This document shows positions 11,661-22,600 of a DNA stretch of 64,000 nucleotides, piece after piece; the stretch's first letter is position 1, and each line of letters begins with the position of its first letter. The position numbers and the translations under genes were made by a program. The stretch spans positions 310,001-374,000 of the forward strand of contig JASANH010000183.1 of the NCBI GenBank assembly GCA_030248295.1, written 5' to 3'. Origin of the DNA: Mesodorylaimus sp. YZB2_4. Its lineage: Eukaryota; Nematoda; Enoplea; Dorylaimida; Dorylaimidae. The notes beneath the pieces were generated by a model that saw only the letters and a list, made by a program, of their open reading frames with translations, searched no databases and had not been told where the DNA came from.

Positions 11661-13223
11661 AATCACAGTCTCCTTGTGTTGAGGTGGCACTGATTAAGAA
11701 ACTTTCTGTGCCTCACTTGCGTCTCTGTTTCATTCTCTGCTGTATATATACTTACAAGTGAGCAAACGTTTTAGTAATTACAGCGTAAGCGTAGGTTGAA
11801 TGCTTGTGCGATTTGACTAATCACGGAGTGACAAAGTTAATTTCTGTATTGCGCAGGATGATGGTGGGTAGGTTACACTGTATAACGAAAGCGAGGCGTG
11901 GGTTTATTACTTATTTTATACGTCTGAGTTTGTGCTTAAAATAAAAGAAAGTCACTCGAAAGTGAGCCATTAAAAGCTTGCAAATATCAAATCAGTCACT
12001 CCTGCCACCCCTGCATCGGGACAAGGTCTGGATCTCGCTCTATTTTAGAAACTTTTAAATTACGTGCCCAGTCGGGACGAATCGGGATGACTGAAAATAC
12101 AAGTTCAATGACCAGTACTGAAGATAGCGCTAACATACGATCAGCCAGCAGCCAATTTCCCTGCCCTTCAGTAGCTGCGCTTGTGTCCGTCTTTTTTTCA
12201 TAAGTAGATTTCATAATTATTACTTGTGAGGATGGGGTAGGCGTGGACTAGTCTCTCGGCACCTACCAGTGCACTGGTTCAGGGGCCTGTCCCTCCATCC
12301 TGAGTCGAGAGTGAGAAGAATGGAACCTAGAGTAGACGTTGAGTGAAATCTACTAGTAGACCTATCAGTATGTTCACGTGCCGAGGTGGGGGTGGGGTGG
12401 TGAAGAGAGATGCTAGCCGGCTAATTCTAGGCGCCAGACGGCTTGAGTTTTAACGAGTCCACAACTTAAAGCAGGAGCACAGGGGACCTATTTCCAGTGA
12501 ACGCCTTATCCATATGCAGTACGTTGACGGATACCTCAACATTCACAAATATTGGAATGGTCCCATGGATCCTGAGGAAACTTTTGATTTCAGAGACGGT
12601 CAGCAGCCAAAGCTCCCACGCCGTGGGAGGACTCGCCACTGACAAGTATGGGGCCAGCCCGCGCACACATTGCGCGCTGGCTCGGTGTCTCGAAAGAGAA
12701 ACCAAAACAAGGCCAAAACCACTGCACCACTGACCGCTAGGACAAAATGATTTGGTAAGTGTCCACCCAAATCGCCCTCCTATCACAAGTCCGGTGTTGC
12801 ATCTCATGAAACCTACAGTAAATTTTTGCAGATATGCCTGGGTAAATTATCTCCGCAGCTCATTGGCCTGTAATCACAATCATAAATCAAAAAACATGTT
12901 TCCCCAAGATAGGTATGAAGAAATATGTCGAATGCAGGTATAATGTGCTGTTCAGTCTCACATACAGTACAATACATATCATAGCTAAATATCCATAAAA
13001 ATAGACTGTCCAGTTAATTACACATCACAGCAAACTTACATGTTAACTAAAATACATTACCTTATGTAATAACACAGTGGTAAAAAGATCATATTCGTAG
13101 GCAGTTGCAAAAGGTCTTCAATATATCCGTAGTGTACTCACCATCAGCTCGCTCCTACAAGATACCCTTACCTGCACAGTATTATTCTAAGCCGCAAGCT
13201 ACATCAGCCCGCCCTTGTCCGTG
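11661..13223. other. Spacer with a TGA-broken frame
   Basis: Apart from an unidentified plus-strand frame at 12481-12750, described separately, I see no gene. The left end holds the TATA-like promoter of the neuropeptide paralogue (about 11743-11750, minus strand). Confidence 0.4.
12481..12750 (+). pseudogene. Unidentified frame interrupted by one TGA
   Basis: One plus-strand frame is open for about 90 codons except for a single in-frame TGA at about 12640. Its composition is protein-like (NIHKYWNGPMDPEETFDF before the stop; WGQPAHTLRAGSVSRKRN after it). I do not recognise the family, and neither a start nor splice borders are clear. It may be a retro-copied or decayed gene fragment. Confidence 0.3.
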
Positions 13224-15285
13224 TCAACGTTTCTCACCATTCCACCATCGAATCCGCGCGTATCGCAGTACATAAATCAGTCCTTGCACGATGCCCACCA
13301 TAGAAACACCCAGATACAATACCAAGACATTTCCTAAGCTGCAAAAGGTTACATAGAGGGTGTGCGCTAAAGATTCCCTGTGCTGACGATAGGCGAAGTT
13401 GGAGTAGTATACGTGCACTCTACTGCACATGGCTGCATTGGCAGTCTTGGGCATGGATGGGTCCAAATCGATGAAACTAGCTTGCGTCGAGTATTCCCAA
13501 TATATTGGCAGTGTTTGAGGCAAAGAGGCGTTGAGTTGAAGATGGCCCTGTGCTCATGTTCGATCTCATGAATGATTACTTGAGCCTAAAATGGAACCGC
13601 AGTTGGCTAATTGGCAGTAAAGAAAGGGTGATCAGGTCTACAACAGGTGTAAAATATGATTTTAGCTGCGGTATTCTTATGATTGCAATACCCTTGGTGG
13701 AAGCCCTTTTTATTGTGTGCAGTGAGCAAGCCCCCTTGCAGTGTCACCACAGTGCAAAAGATGAACTGCCAGACACCACTTACACCCATACCCTTCGTAT
13801 TTACTGCCAGCCACCACCTACACCCATACCCTATGTATTTGTGTTTTCCTGTTCGCCGCGCCTTTTATTGTTTCGAATTTTTCTCTACTAAGGATGAGTG
13901 GTACTTTGCCGTGGTTAAACTCGAAATGTCATCAAGTTATTGACTCGTGATAACACACTAACTCTGATTGACTCTAGATTACGCTGGAATCCTTCGCATT
14001 GGCACGGCTAACAGAAAAACTAGCAATGCAGGGTAACGAATAAGAGTTATGGAGAGTGTCTGCCCACTTCCAAGTACGCATTCGCAAGTAAAGTGACTAT
14101 TTAACTGTGACTAATCGTACGTCGGATACATCGGATAAATTACTCACCTCCTTTCTCTGATAAGTCTTCTGCACGTCGTACGTGAATAAGGAAAAGAAAA
14201 AGTACAGCATGTGAGGTGTGCACGTTTGGTTTCTATTCGGCCGATAATGAAAAAAGGGCATTGAGCAATCGAAGTACTTATACGCCCATTGCTGGTGCTT
14301 ATCAGCCAAGCACGTGTACCCGTACGGAACATAGAATGCATTTTCCATCAGGGGTGGTGGTCGATCTAAGGCCACGCATTTCCTTCTAGTGACTAGGCGC
14401 TCGCTGGCGGTCACTTTGATAAAAGTCTGTGTCCGACCCGAGGCTGGCATGGGTAACATGAACGGCTGTATAGATGACGGGTGCACATAGATCTTAAATC
14501 CGTCAGCGACCGCCTCCTCTTCCAACCAGGCGGCGTCATGGAGATTCATAGAAACGTCGAGTGATAAGCCGCCGTCAGGGCCAGGCCTTGTCTGAGTAAG
14601 CGTTCGAGGAGATTTGTGCGATCCAAAGTCGTAGTTCATCTGAAAACTTGAATTTCTGCTTTCGTCTGCATCTACACGCCTATTTCTGGGAGGAGCTATG
14701 TTGTAAAACTGTCAATCATACAACTTTATTGATTGTACACATTAGAGCACTAAAAAGAGGCACTGGTATAAAAGCTGAACTTACAGCCATCTTGAAGCAA
14801 ATAGCGTCATCATCGATCAATTCTTCAAGTTTTTGACAGCACTGGAATATTTCTTTGCCCAGCTGACATTTTTTAAAAAAATTTTCACATTTCGGCAAAA
14901 TAGAACGCAAGAAAGTCACATAATTCTCTATTTGTTGATATGATTCGTACAAAAGTCTGAATATTACCCTGATCAAATTTTTCTCCACAAAACGCGATCT
15001 TGTAGTTAATGATAAGAAAATCATGAACCGATGCATTAAACTTTCTTTGTCACATCCTAATTTTGTAGCTTCTTGTTCAGCTTTTTCATAAATCTTTATG
15101 CTCTCTCTTATGGCGGATTGGTTAAACTGAACTGGAATGCACACAGTCACATTGGACACTGGCGCTTGCTCCAAGCTGGCCATATCGTGGATATCGTCCA
15201 CGTATCCTCTTACGAGCCAGGCTCTTAATGTATAATAGCAAAATATATAGTATATTGAGCAAAATATAAGAAAAAGTAGTGCAAG
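13224..15285 (-). CDS. DEG/ENaC channel, frame-disrupted
   Basis: A degenerin/epithelial sodium channel subunit: a plasma-membrane cation channel with two membrane helices and a large cysteine-rich outer loop. Exon 14785-15285 carries TM1 (LALLFLIFCSIYYIFCYYTL) followed by PVSNVTVCIPV, the usual post-TM1 motif. Exon 14148-14639 carries the ectodomain (GLSLDVSMNLHD, DGFKIYVHPSS). Exon 13224-13585 carries CLKHCQY, then VHVYYSNFAY and TM2 with the GxS selectivity motif (LYLGVSMV), ending at a stop at 13224. Two problems: near 13498 the frame must shift by one base between CLKHCQY and WEYSTQ, and the TM1 frame is closed upstream by TAA at 15286-15288 with no AG acceptor. An ATG at 15323 opens the neighbouring frame. 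It is a pseudogene or there are assembly indels. Confidence 0.75.
13768..13842. repeat. Two-copy tandem repeat in an intron
   Basis: A unit of about 37 bases beginning GCCAGACACCACTTACACCC occurs twice in a row with few differences. It lies in the last intron of the disrupted DEG/ENaC gene. Confidence 0.7.
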
Positions 15286-15323
15286 TTAAAAGTGAGGCGG
15301 ATGAGGGGGATGAGTTCTTCCAT

Positions 15324-16186
15324 CGATTCTCTCAGACCCGCCACACCCACCCGCTCGGCTATGTCTTTGCGAGCTTTCTACAACTTGCTTAATGTAGGTG
15401 TCAGATGTGGTTGATTGGAGTCAACCGAAGCTGACGGTGGAATGAAAGCAGTGACTTTGGACGTCGTTTTTTGAAGGCGTCGAAGTTTTGGTCGTCTGTT
15501 TTTCGATTGCTGGTTCATAGTCGGTGGTTCCAGCGCTATTTTGTTCAGTGAACCAATATAGGACTCTGATCGGGCTGGTTGGATGATAGCAGGAACGCAC
15601 AATCTTGCGTGTACTGTACGTTAGCTTGCTGGCACCAGCTTGCTGTTGTCCAGGATAATAGACCAAGGTCAGCTCCGATCCACAAGCTCATATCTATCGA
15701 AAGCGTCATGGAGACAGTGATCGCTGGCTAACGCAGCGATCACCACTCAAATTAGAGATCTCACATGCTCAGACAATATGCTAGCTTTACACTCTGCTAC
15801 GATAGAATGTGCCCTTAGAAAGGTCTTATCAGGAGAAGCCTTGGGCAACGATGGGAACAGAGCCAGTTAGGTCAGCTCGTCACATCAAGATCGGGTAAGG
15901 TGACATGTCACTTTGTTATCACGGTTCACTTATAATGCTGATAACGCACTGATCGAGGCCGTTTCCATATGCCCCCTTCTGTATGTGTCCATCATATCAG
16001 TGGGCTGATCTGACTGCTGATCACCTCTCACAATATGAAGTTCTTTCTCTCACCACGCTTTACAATGAGCGCATTTTCTCGCCTTTGGCATTCTAACTTC
16101 TTTGTGTGATACTAAAAACCTCAAAAAAGTAAGAGCATTTTATCACTGATATTTTATCATTTCTTATCAGATCATCTGATATATTA
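15324..16186. other. Possible 5' region of the DEG/ENaC gene
   Basis: The cytoplasmic N-terminus of the channel should lie here. A minus-strand frame at 15378-15602 (KNRRPKLRRLQKTTSK) has a suitable basic composition, but I cannot join it to the TM1 exon. Confidence 0.3.
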
Positions 16187-16453
16187 CTAATCGATGTACA
16201 ACATGTTGCTCCGTTTACCAAACCGAATGGCTTGTCTTTGATCCTTCCTCGGTTTTGTTAACCGCTTCTCGGCGTACTGAAAGGCGGCTGGCTGTTCATC
16301 CATGAACAACGATTCGCTGGCATCGAATGCTGGTAGTTCGATCATTGATGGATCGCTACGTCGAAGCGGGTTTCGAAAACCAGCCGATTCGCTTATGCAA
16401 ACCAATTGAACGAGGACACACGCCACCATAGTCACTGCCAATAGAGTATTCAT
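16187..16453 (-). CDS. Neuropeptide precursor, single QAIRFamide
   Basis: An 88-residue precursor in one exon. I chose the ATG at 16453 because it directly begins a good signal peptide (MNTLLAVTMVACVLVQLVCI); the frame is open further upstream but without signal character. The mature N-terminus SAGFRNPLRRSD is the family box. The single amidated peptide is near the C-terminus (KDQRQAIRFGKR) and would be QAIRF-amide; its N-terminal glutamine could cyclise. An additional KR at YAEKRL could release a spacer peptide. A TATAATTATAAG tract on the minus strand at about 16599-16610 lies 146 bases upstream of the ATG. It is the only member with Ala-Ile before RFG. Confidence 0.85.
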   Translation of the reverse strand: MNTLLAVTMVACVLVQLVCISESAGFRNPLRRSDPSMIELPAFDASESLFMDEQPAAFQYAEKRLTKPRKDQRQAIRFGKRSNMLYID

Positions 16454-18771
16454 GACGAGCACTTCGTTTCTTTCGGCGACTTCAGTCAAATGCGGCTGAC
16501 ACCAGCAGTTTAGGGCGTGTGAGGCGACCTGCTCTTTCGGGGAACGAAATGAGAGCGAATGAAGGAAAATGTGAAGACACATCTCGATTTTGTAGTCTTA
16601 TAATTATAAGTGGGCGAGTCTGGGAGAAAAACAACTTAAGCCTGGTCTTGACGTCAAGAACACAAATTCGTAATTAAAGTATTCCAAGTGAAAATTAAGT
16701 ATATTTTTGTTCCTCATGCTCTAACCTTTTCTGGTATTTGTATAGGATATTTCCCATAACACGCATACCTGCACACATTTCACTTTCTAATATATTCGAG
16801 TGACAAGAGCATTTTTCCAGTTAAGCTGGTTAGGTCTTAATCTTGCTTTGCTGGGTCACGTGCGGCCTCGCGACTCCCATTTTCGGATGTGCTGGCGGGA
16901 CTCAAGGTTGAGCCTCGCTAGCCAGAGGGACGTTAGAGACCGCTACGCTTACTCGTGCTAAACAGAAAAGCAATGCCAACATAGTGTCAGTTATTAAAAT
17001 ACGGAATTTAGGACTTTTATGATAATCCGTACAGTATGTAACAAGTAAGTTGATGGTTCGGATTACGACCAGTACTAGAATTCGGCGCGGGGATCCACGT
17101 GGTTCTTTGGGAAATAAAATCCTGAAAAAATAATGAACATTTTTGCGCACTTCGAGGATACAATATGTCTAGAGGATGAATGTATGCAGAGTATAGATCA
17201 ATTCGAACTGTCACTTCTGGCTGGCAGCAAGTTTATCGATATTTGATCTTGGTTTCTCCATCACACAAGCTGTGTCATACTGTGGACTAGGTCCTGCCCA
17301 CTGTTGAGAGATACTCACTGTCTGTCGCCCTGTTCATCATGTATGGAGGTAACATGTAGCCTCTGATACGGCAAGGTACACTCCTCGTAGCCCGCTTCCT
17401 CTGTTTTCTATAGCGCTAGCAATGAGTTTGACGCTGCCTACCTCACCTCGACCCGTCCTCAAATCTTCTGAAGGCGGAGTTTCTTTTATCAGTGTCAAGG
17501 CCTGAAGGAAACAGGCTCACCTCTTACCAACGCCACGTGCGACTGGGCCCTCACCATGCGTAATAGAGCCCAGACGAGCACTTCTTCCAAAGGTGGTCAG
17601 AGCAAAAAAATTATGTTGCCGATTACTTTTTGAAACTCGCATTTTGTGCTCCTTTGATTTGTGTAGTACCACATTGATACTGTACAGAAAAGTATGGGGT
17701 TGATGGAACTGACATCCCGAACAGGAAATTAATAATTATAAATCTCTCAAATAATTGACCAACTGTTTTTTAATTTCTATACAGATAACTGTGTACAAGA
17801 AATCAAGCCGTGTGAACCAATCGGATCAACTGCAGGTGCATATCGCGTGACGCAAGAGGAAGTACTGCCCTGATCAGACTCAGATTACGTCATACACAGC
17901 CCATGCAAGTGACGGGCGACGTCACTCGTTGGTACTCATTCTATACCATATCCTGATGATGGTGCCTGGCACTTGCAAACACTGGAATTCATCCAGAAGA
18001 AACCAAAGATTTGAGCGAGGGGATCGAACCATAACATTTAGGCATCGGAATCTAACCAAGAAGCTGGTGTTTGTTCATGTTCCTGATTTACGATCACGCA
18101 CGGGAAGGTGGATATTACGCACAAAATGAATAGCCGTTTTGGTAGTTTGTATCCCAAAGTCCGCTCGGCCCCTTTTCACATGAAATTCATGCCATGAGAA
18201 CATTCTGTTCCCTTAACCCCTCTTCCATCTGAACATCATGGCTGGCTGGCGGGCGGACATTCATGTGGGAGAACTGGGTCGAAAAGTTGTCTCGCACATG
18301 CAAAGTGGTTAGCACGGCAGAAACATGCAAGCAACTTTCACCCTTCGTACAGCCACAGCAACAAACAAAGTGTAAAAGCTTGGCAGGAATTGGCACAAAG
18401 CTATGCACCATCACGCAAGCCTAGGACCTTCGCCGAGTTTTAGACCCTCGTCTTTGCATTGTTTCTGTCGCACAATTCATGACACATGGCCAAAGTGAAG
18501 AAGAGACTCCAACAGAGAAGGCCCATAGCCACCAGGGAGACCGACAATGAGCCCCGAGCAAAGTTTTGTGCTATTGCTTCCATGCTTATATGGGCAAGTC
18601 TGGATATGCTGTCATTCTGCGTCAAGCAGACCTAAGGGCAACATTACCCCAACTTCGCGTGATCAGGCTAAAGTACAGCATAGATTGCTTCCTTATCATT
18701 CCCCTCTGCCACATACTCACTTCGTATACTGCCATTTCATTGGGTGCCATCCACAAGACTCATCACCCTCA
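16454..18771. other. Long spacer without a recognised gene
   Basis: Apart from the promoter of the preceding gene I see nothing supported. I searched it for a hidden RFG-coding exon for the 18772-19029 gene and found none; the nearest match (17520-17540, minus strand) encodes GVGKR, not RFGKR. Confidence 0.4.
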
Positions 18772-19029
18772 TCACGTATAATACACGTATCTCACTTCTC
18801 GGACAGGGGCATACAACAGCTGATAGTCGTCAGTGCCATCCTCGTCCATCGGTCTGACCACATCTTGGTACGTCTTCTCCATCGGGTCGTTTCTTCCCGA
18901 TCGATCGTAATGATGTCGATGAAGACTGTTTCGAAACGAGGCGGCATGCACCCCGCTCTGACTGATAATATGCGTGATCAGGATCACAGAAATGATAGCA
19001 ATCATTGCATTTCCCATCCTCGGGCACAT
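18772..19029 (-). CDS. Neuropeptide-family paralogue without visible RFG
   Basis: About 85 residues in one open frame. The signal peptide is near MIAIISVILITHIISQ; ATGs at 19029, 19017 and 19005 are all possible starts. It is followed by HAASFRNSLHRHH, a diverged family box (PIRR replaced by SLHR). The frame ends in APVREVRYVYYT with no RFG. The codons after APVRE form a reasonable donor (GTGAGA), so an exon starting P-I/L-R-F-G would restore a REP-RFG peptide, but no such exon is visible for 1.7 kb downstream. It may have lost its amide peptide, or be a pseudogene. Confidence 0.6.
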   Translation of the reverse strand: MCPRMGNAMIAIISVILITHIISQSGVHAASFRNSLHRHHYDRSGRNDPMEKTYQDVVRPMDEDGTDDYQLLYAPVREVRYVYYT

Positions 19030-19632
19030 TTCAAAAGATCCTTGACTCTCTGCCTTGCTTGGCTCACGCTTCACTCTTCTCTGAACTAGCCCCATACTGA
19101 ACTACTGTCTTTATGGCAATGCTTTTGACTCCATTAGAGGCTATCAACCACAATATGAAATATACATCATTTGTGTTCTTGATTTTAGAGCACACACAAA
19201 CCTGCAAAAATGTATTTTGAACCTCAAAGCCTCGAAGCTACTAGTATTTCATTAGCAAAAAGCCCATTCCCAGTCTTGACATCCCTAACGTTCCCCCTCC
19301 AGCCGCAAGTCATCTGTCTGCTTTTACTTTGATGCCCAACCACTCCAAAAGCCTTAAAAATTCTGCACCCGCTATATCACATAGAGAAAGGGGATACATG
19401 GGCAAAAACAATACAATCGATAAGGCGAGCTGAAAGTCACGCACAAAAGGCCCAAAATACTATCAGCCCACAAGAGAACTACCAACAAAAAAGGCATCCG
19501 CATCCCCTCCCATTTTCAAATCTTATTCGTCAACCCAAATCTTCTTCAACAGCACGAAAAAGTGACCATAATAATGATGTGAAAGTATAAGAGAGTACAA
19601 CCAGTACCGCCCTACCCCTCGATGCACTGCGG
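19030..19632. other. 3' flank of Argonaute copy 1
   Basis: No gene. The block at about 19260-19490 is clearly related to 33860-34060, the flank of the second Argonaute copy (both contain CACGCACAAAAGGCCCAAAA), so the duplicated unit extends some 350 bases past the stop codon. Confidence 0.65.
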
Positions 19633-22600
19633 CTAAGTGAAATACATACTCAGCTTTATCGCATCGTGCACTGTCGATGAGCGAATCAACTCGTCCTCCG
19701 TAATTGGCGTATCCGTATCTCCTCCACTTACCATCGTTGCGCTGCCGAACTCCGCCCTGAAACGAGTAGGTCATAAGCATAGCAAAACGCTGTCACAAGC
19801 TCACCAACAAGTTTGGACTACATCTTCTATCCTCGAACCTTATTTAATGGTATTCAGGAGCCGCAATGGTGTTGGTAACATAAAGGAGTCACACTTCGCT
19901 TGGCAGAGCTGGAAAGGCCGAGTTCAACTCTGACAGTCTGACAGAGTGGTGAAGTTCTCTCTGCGCCTGACACGCTTGGTGGGGAGGGGTGACTCTCCTT
20001 CATCCCTAGGGTCGATAAACGAGGAAGCCTTATGTGGCGGGAGCTTCTCGAATCTGGGTCCCCTCACAGGGTACAAGCTGGGTATTTATTCCACGGGATA
20101 ACTGCCAACATCCCGGAGTTAATTACCACGCCCTCATGATTGACATCCATCCCGATTGGACCCTAGTCGACGGCAAGAAAGAGTAAACTACAAGCGTCTA
20201 ACTTACACTTTATCGAAAATGTGGGCACGAGCCCGACGGCAGGCCAGATCAGCGTAATAGACTGGCGCCGGCAAGCTGACGGCGCGCGTGCATCGAGCGT
20301 ACGTGTGGCACAAATAGAATGCCATCGATTGCACGTGATCAGCTGAGAAGTTGCTATCGTCGTGAATGACGTGATAGCGAATAGGTCGGCTTGTGCCCTT
20401 CAGAAAAGGATAATAGTGTAACTAAGGGGCAAAAACGAGGACATCTGCCACACTGTAATTTCCAAGCAACAAAACACACGACTCACTTGAATGCCGAAAT
20501 GCGAGCATAGGTAAAATTCTAACAACTCTGGGTGCGTGATTTCTCTGTCTACAACCGTGCCCGGGCGAATGTTCGCGGCTTCCCCAGATGTCGGTCCTTG
20601 CGGGCCCGGGAAAAGACGCGTATGATGACGTTTCTGGGCAATGATCAGCGTGACCTTGGGACGAAACGTGGCATCCAGATCTCGGCATGCTTGTCGAATG
20701 CCACCCAGCTCCTCTCGCAGAACCTAAAACAAATCATTGGAACAATAGCCAGACCCCAACACGCCAACACTTACCTCCTGAAATTGGCCTTCAGCCACTC
20801 CATCGCGGAAGACAATTATGCGGCTTGGGCGAGTTGGCTTCGACGTGTTGTTTTTCTTGTTCAGGTCGGACATGAATTTGTGATACTCCATCAAACGCTC
20901 CTTGACCTGTTGGTCCAAATGTCCGGCCACGATCGACTCGCGACGACGCTTCTGGACCCGAATCGAAGCCGCATACCGCATGAACGAGTCGTCCATATTC
21001 CCAACCACCTGACACGAAAATCGGAGATTACTACCTACCGTGTGCCCCTCACTTCCTTATCAGGAACTACCTAATCTCTACCCGCTATCCCCCACATATT
21101 CAGCTCTGTAGATTTTCTGCGTTTGTCCAAGGATCCTCAAATACCCCCACCCACACACGTACATGTATATGTGTATATATGTATACAGTATATACGTACG
21201 TACGGACGATTCACCAGTACTAACTATAACTCCAGGGGGACGGGGCCTGGCACGATAATCTGCCCTCTCCCACTCCCGCCCACTTACAGACGAGATGGAG
21301 GGCGTTTTTCTCTCAGTCGCAGCCGGATGAGTAACATCGATTCCCAACACCAACGTCGGTTGTTCCAATAGCACCGCTTTCGACCTAGAACCACAAAAAC
21401 CAGCATTAACTACACTAATTACGGTACACCAGGGTCTTGCACGGGTATGAAAATCGTACCCTACCCGCACCCGGCGTACCTTACCCATACCCATACCCGC
21501 ACCCGTAATTTTTCAAAAAATGTACCCAAACCCATACCTGCACCCGGTTTTTCGATAAATGTTCGAATGGAGTAAAAAACAGAAAAGTAATCAATTCATT
21601 AAAATAATTACAGAAAACCAGAGTTTTCAACAAAACTCGATCAATTTTCATTCAAAAGTTTATTCACTATCGCTAAATAAAAGACTTTCTTAAGCATTAA
21701 TCTGATCGTGAGCCAAATGCTTCAGCGCTAGAAGCCTGAATAATGTCTATTTTGAGTAATGTATTGGTTTTCTAGTTCCTTTGGAAATAGACATCTCAAT
21801 TTAAACTTTGAAGCCTGAAGCTGACAACAACCTGGCAAGCTAAAAGTGTGAATGAAACTGCATTCATGTTGGAGAGAGTAACTAAGTTAAACTTGATAAG
21901 GAGTGCCAAACGTGCTCTACTTTTGAGCGCTAGTATGACTTGTCTCGAGAGGTCAACAACACTTACTGCAGATAAAACAAGCTAGTTTGTGTGCAAGAGC
22001 CAGTTTCGGAATTATATGAGACGTGTCTGATCGTGAGTCGCAGGACATGCATACAAGGAAGTTGTATCCTACATACATCAAAGCGACCTTGTTGTCCTAA
22101 TCTAAGGAGCCGCTGACCTAATCGTAAGACTGAAAGTGACTTGGATCCTGCAAAGGGTCAAGGTTGCTGCACTGGTGCATATCTGTCATATTCAAATACG
22201 GACACTTATTTTCCCTCGGCCCCTCTTAGAAGCTCAGAAATACTCGTTCATCTTTTCTTCTATCTTGTTTCAAAGTTTTCTAACTGAAGATGCTCTGCAC
22301 AGCTGTAGTTTTATCTCCCAGATGAATTTCCACTTGAATCCAGCTATTATAGCATCATTTTACCTTTGTTTTTTATGCTTTTGTCGCTGCTTTGATAGGA
22401 GCTTAGACAGGTAATCAAGAAATCAGTCATTCAGTCGTTTCGTGTCATGTGACACCCACCACTGGGGTCTTGACGTCCTCCACGGATGGCGCCTTAGCGG
22501 CTTTTCGACTCAAACCAGATTCTTTTTTGAGTAAACAACCATTTTCAAATCTCAAAATCGCTAATATCCATATCTGTTTATCAATATCTTGGTTGTTAAA

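Noticed and set aside
13777-13842. CRISPR-like repeat
   Set aside because: Two direct tandem copies without spacers in a eukaryotic intron; not an array.
17515-17545. Hidden neuropeptide exon for the 18772 gene
   Set aside because: The minus strand reads ARGVGKR; the Phe is missing and there is no acceptor with correct phase.
18005-18060. Possible tRNA on the minus strand near GGGATCGAACC
   Set aside because: There is a B-box-like string but no A box and no acceptor stem.
20422-20688. Minus-strand frame of 88 codons over Argonaute exon 17
   Set aside because: It is a shifted shadow of the real Argonaute frame, which carries the conserved RHHTRLFP and [10 protein letters not shown] motifs.
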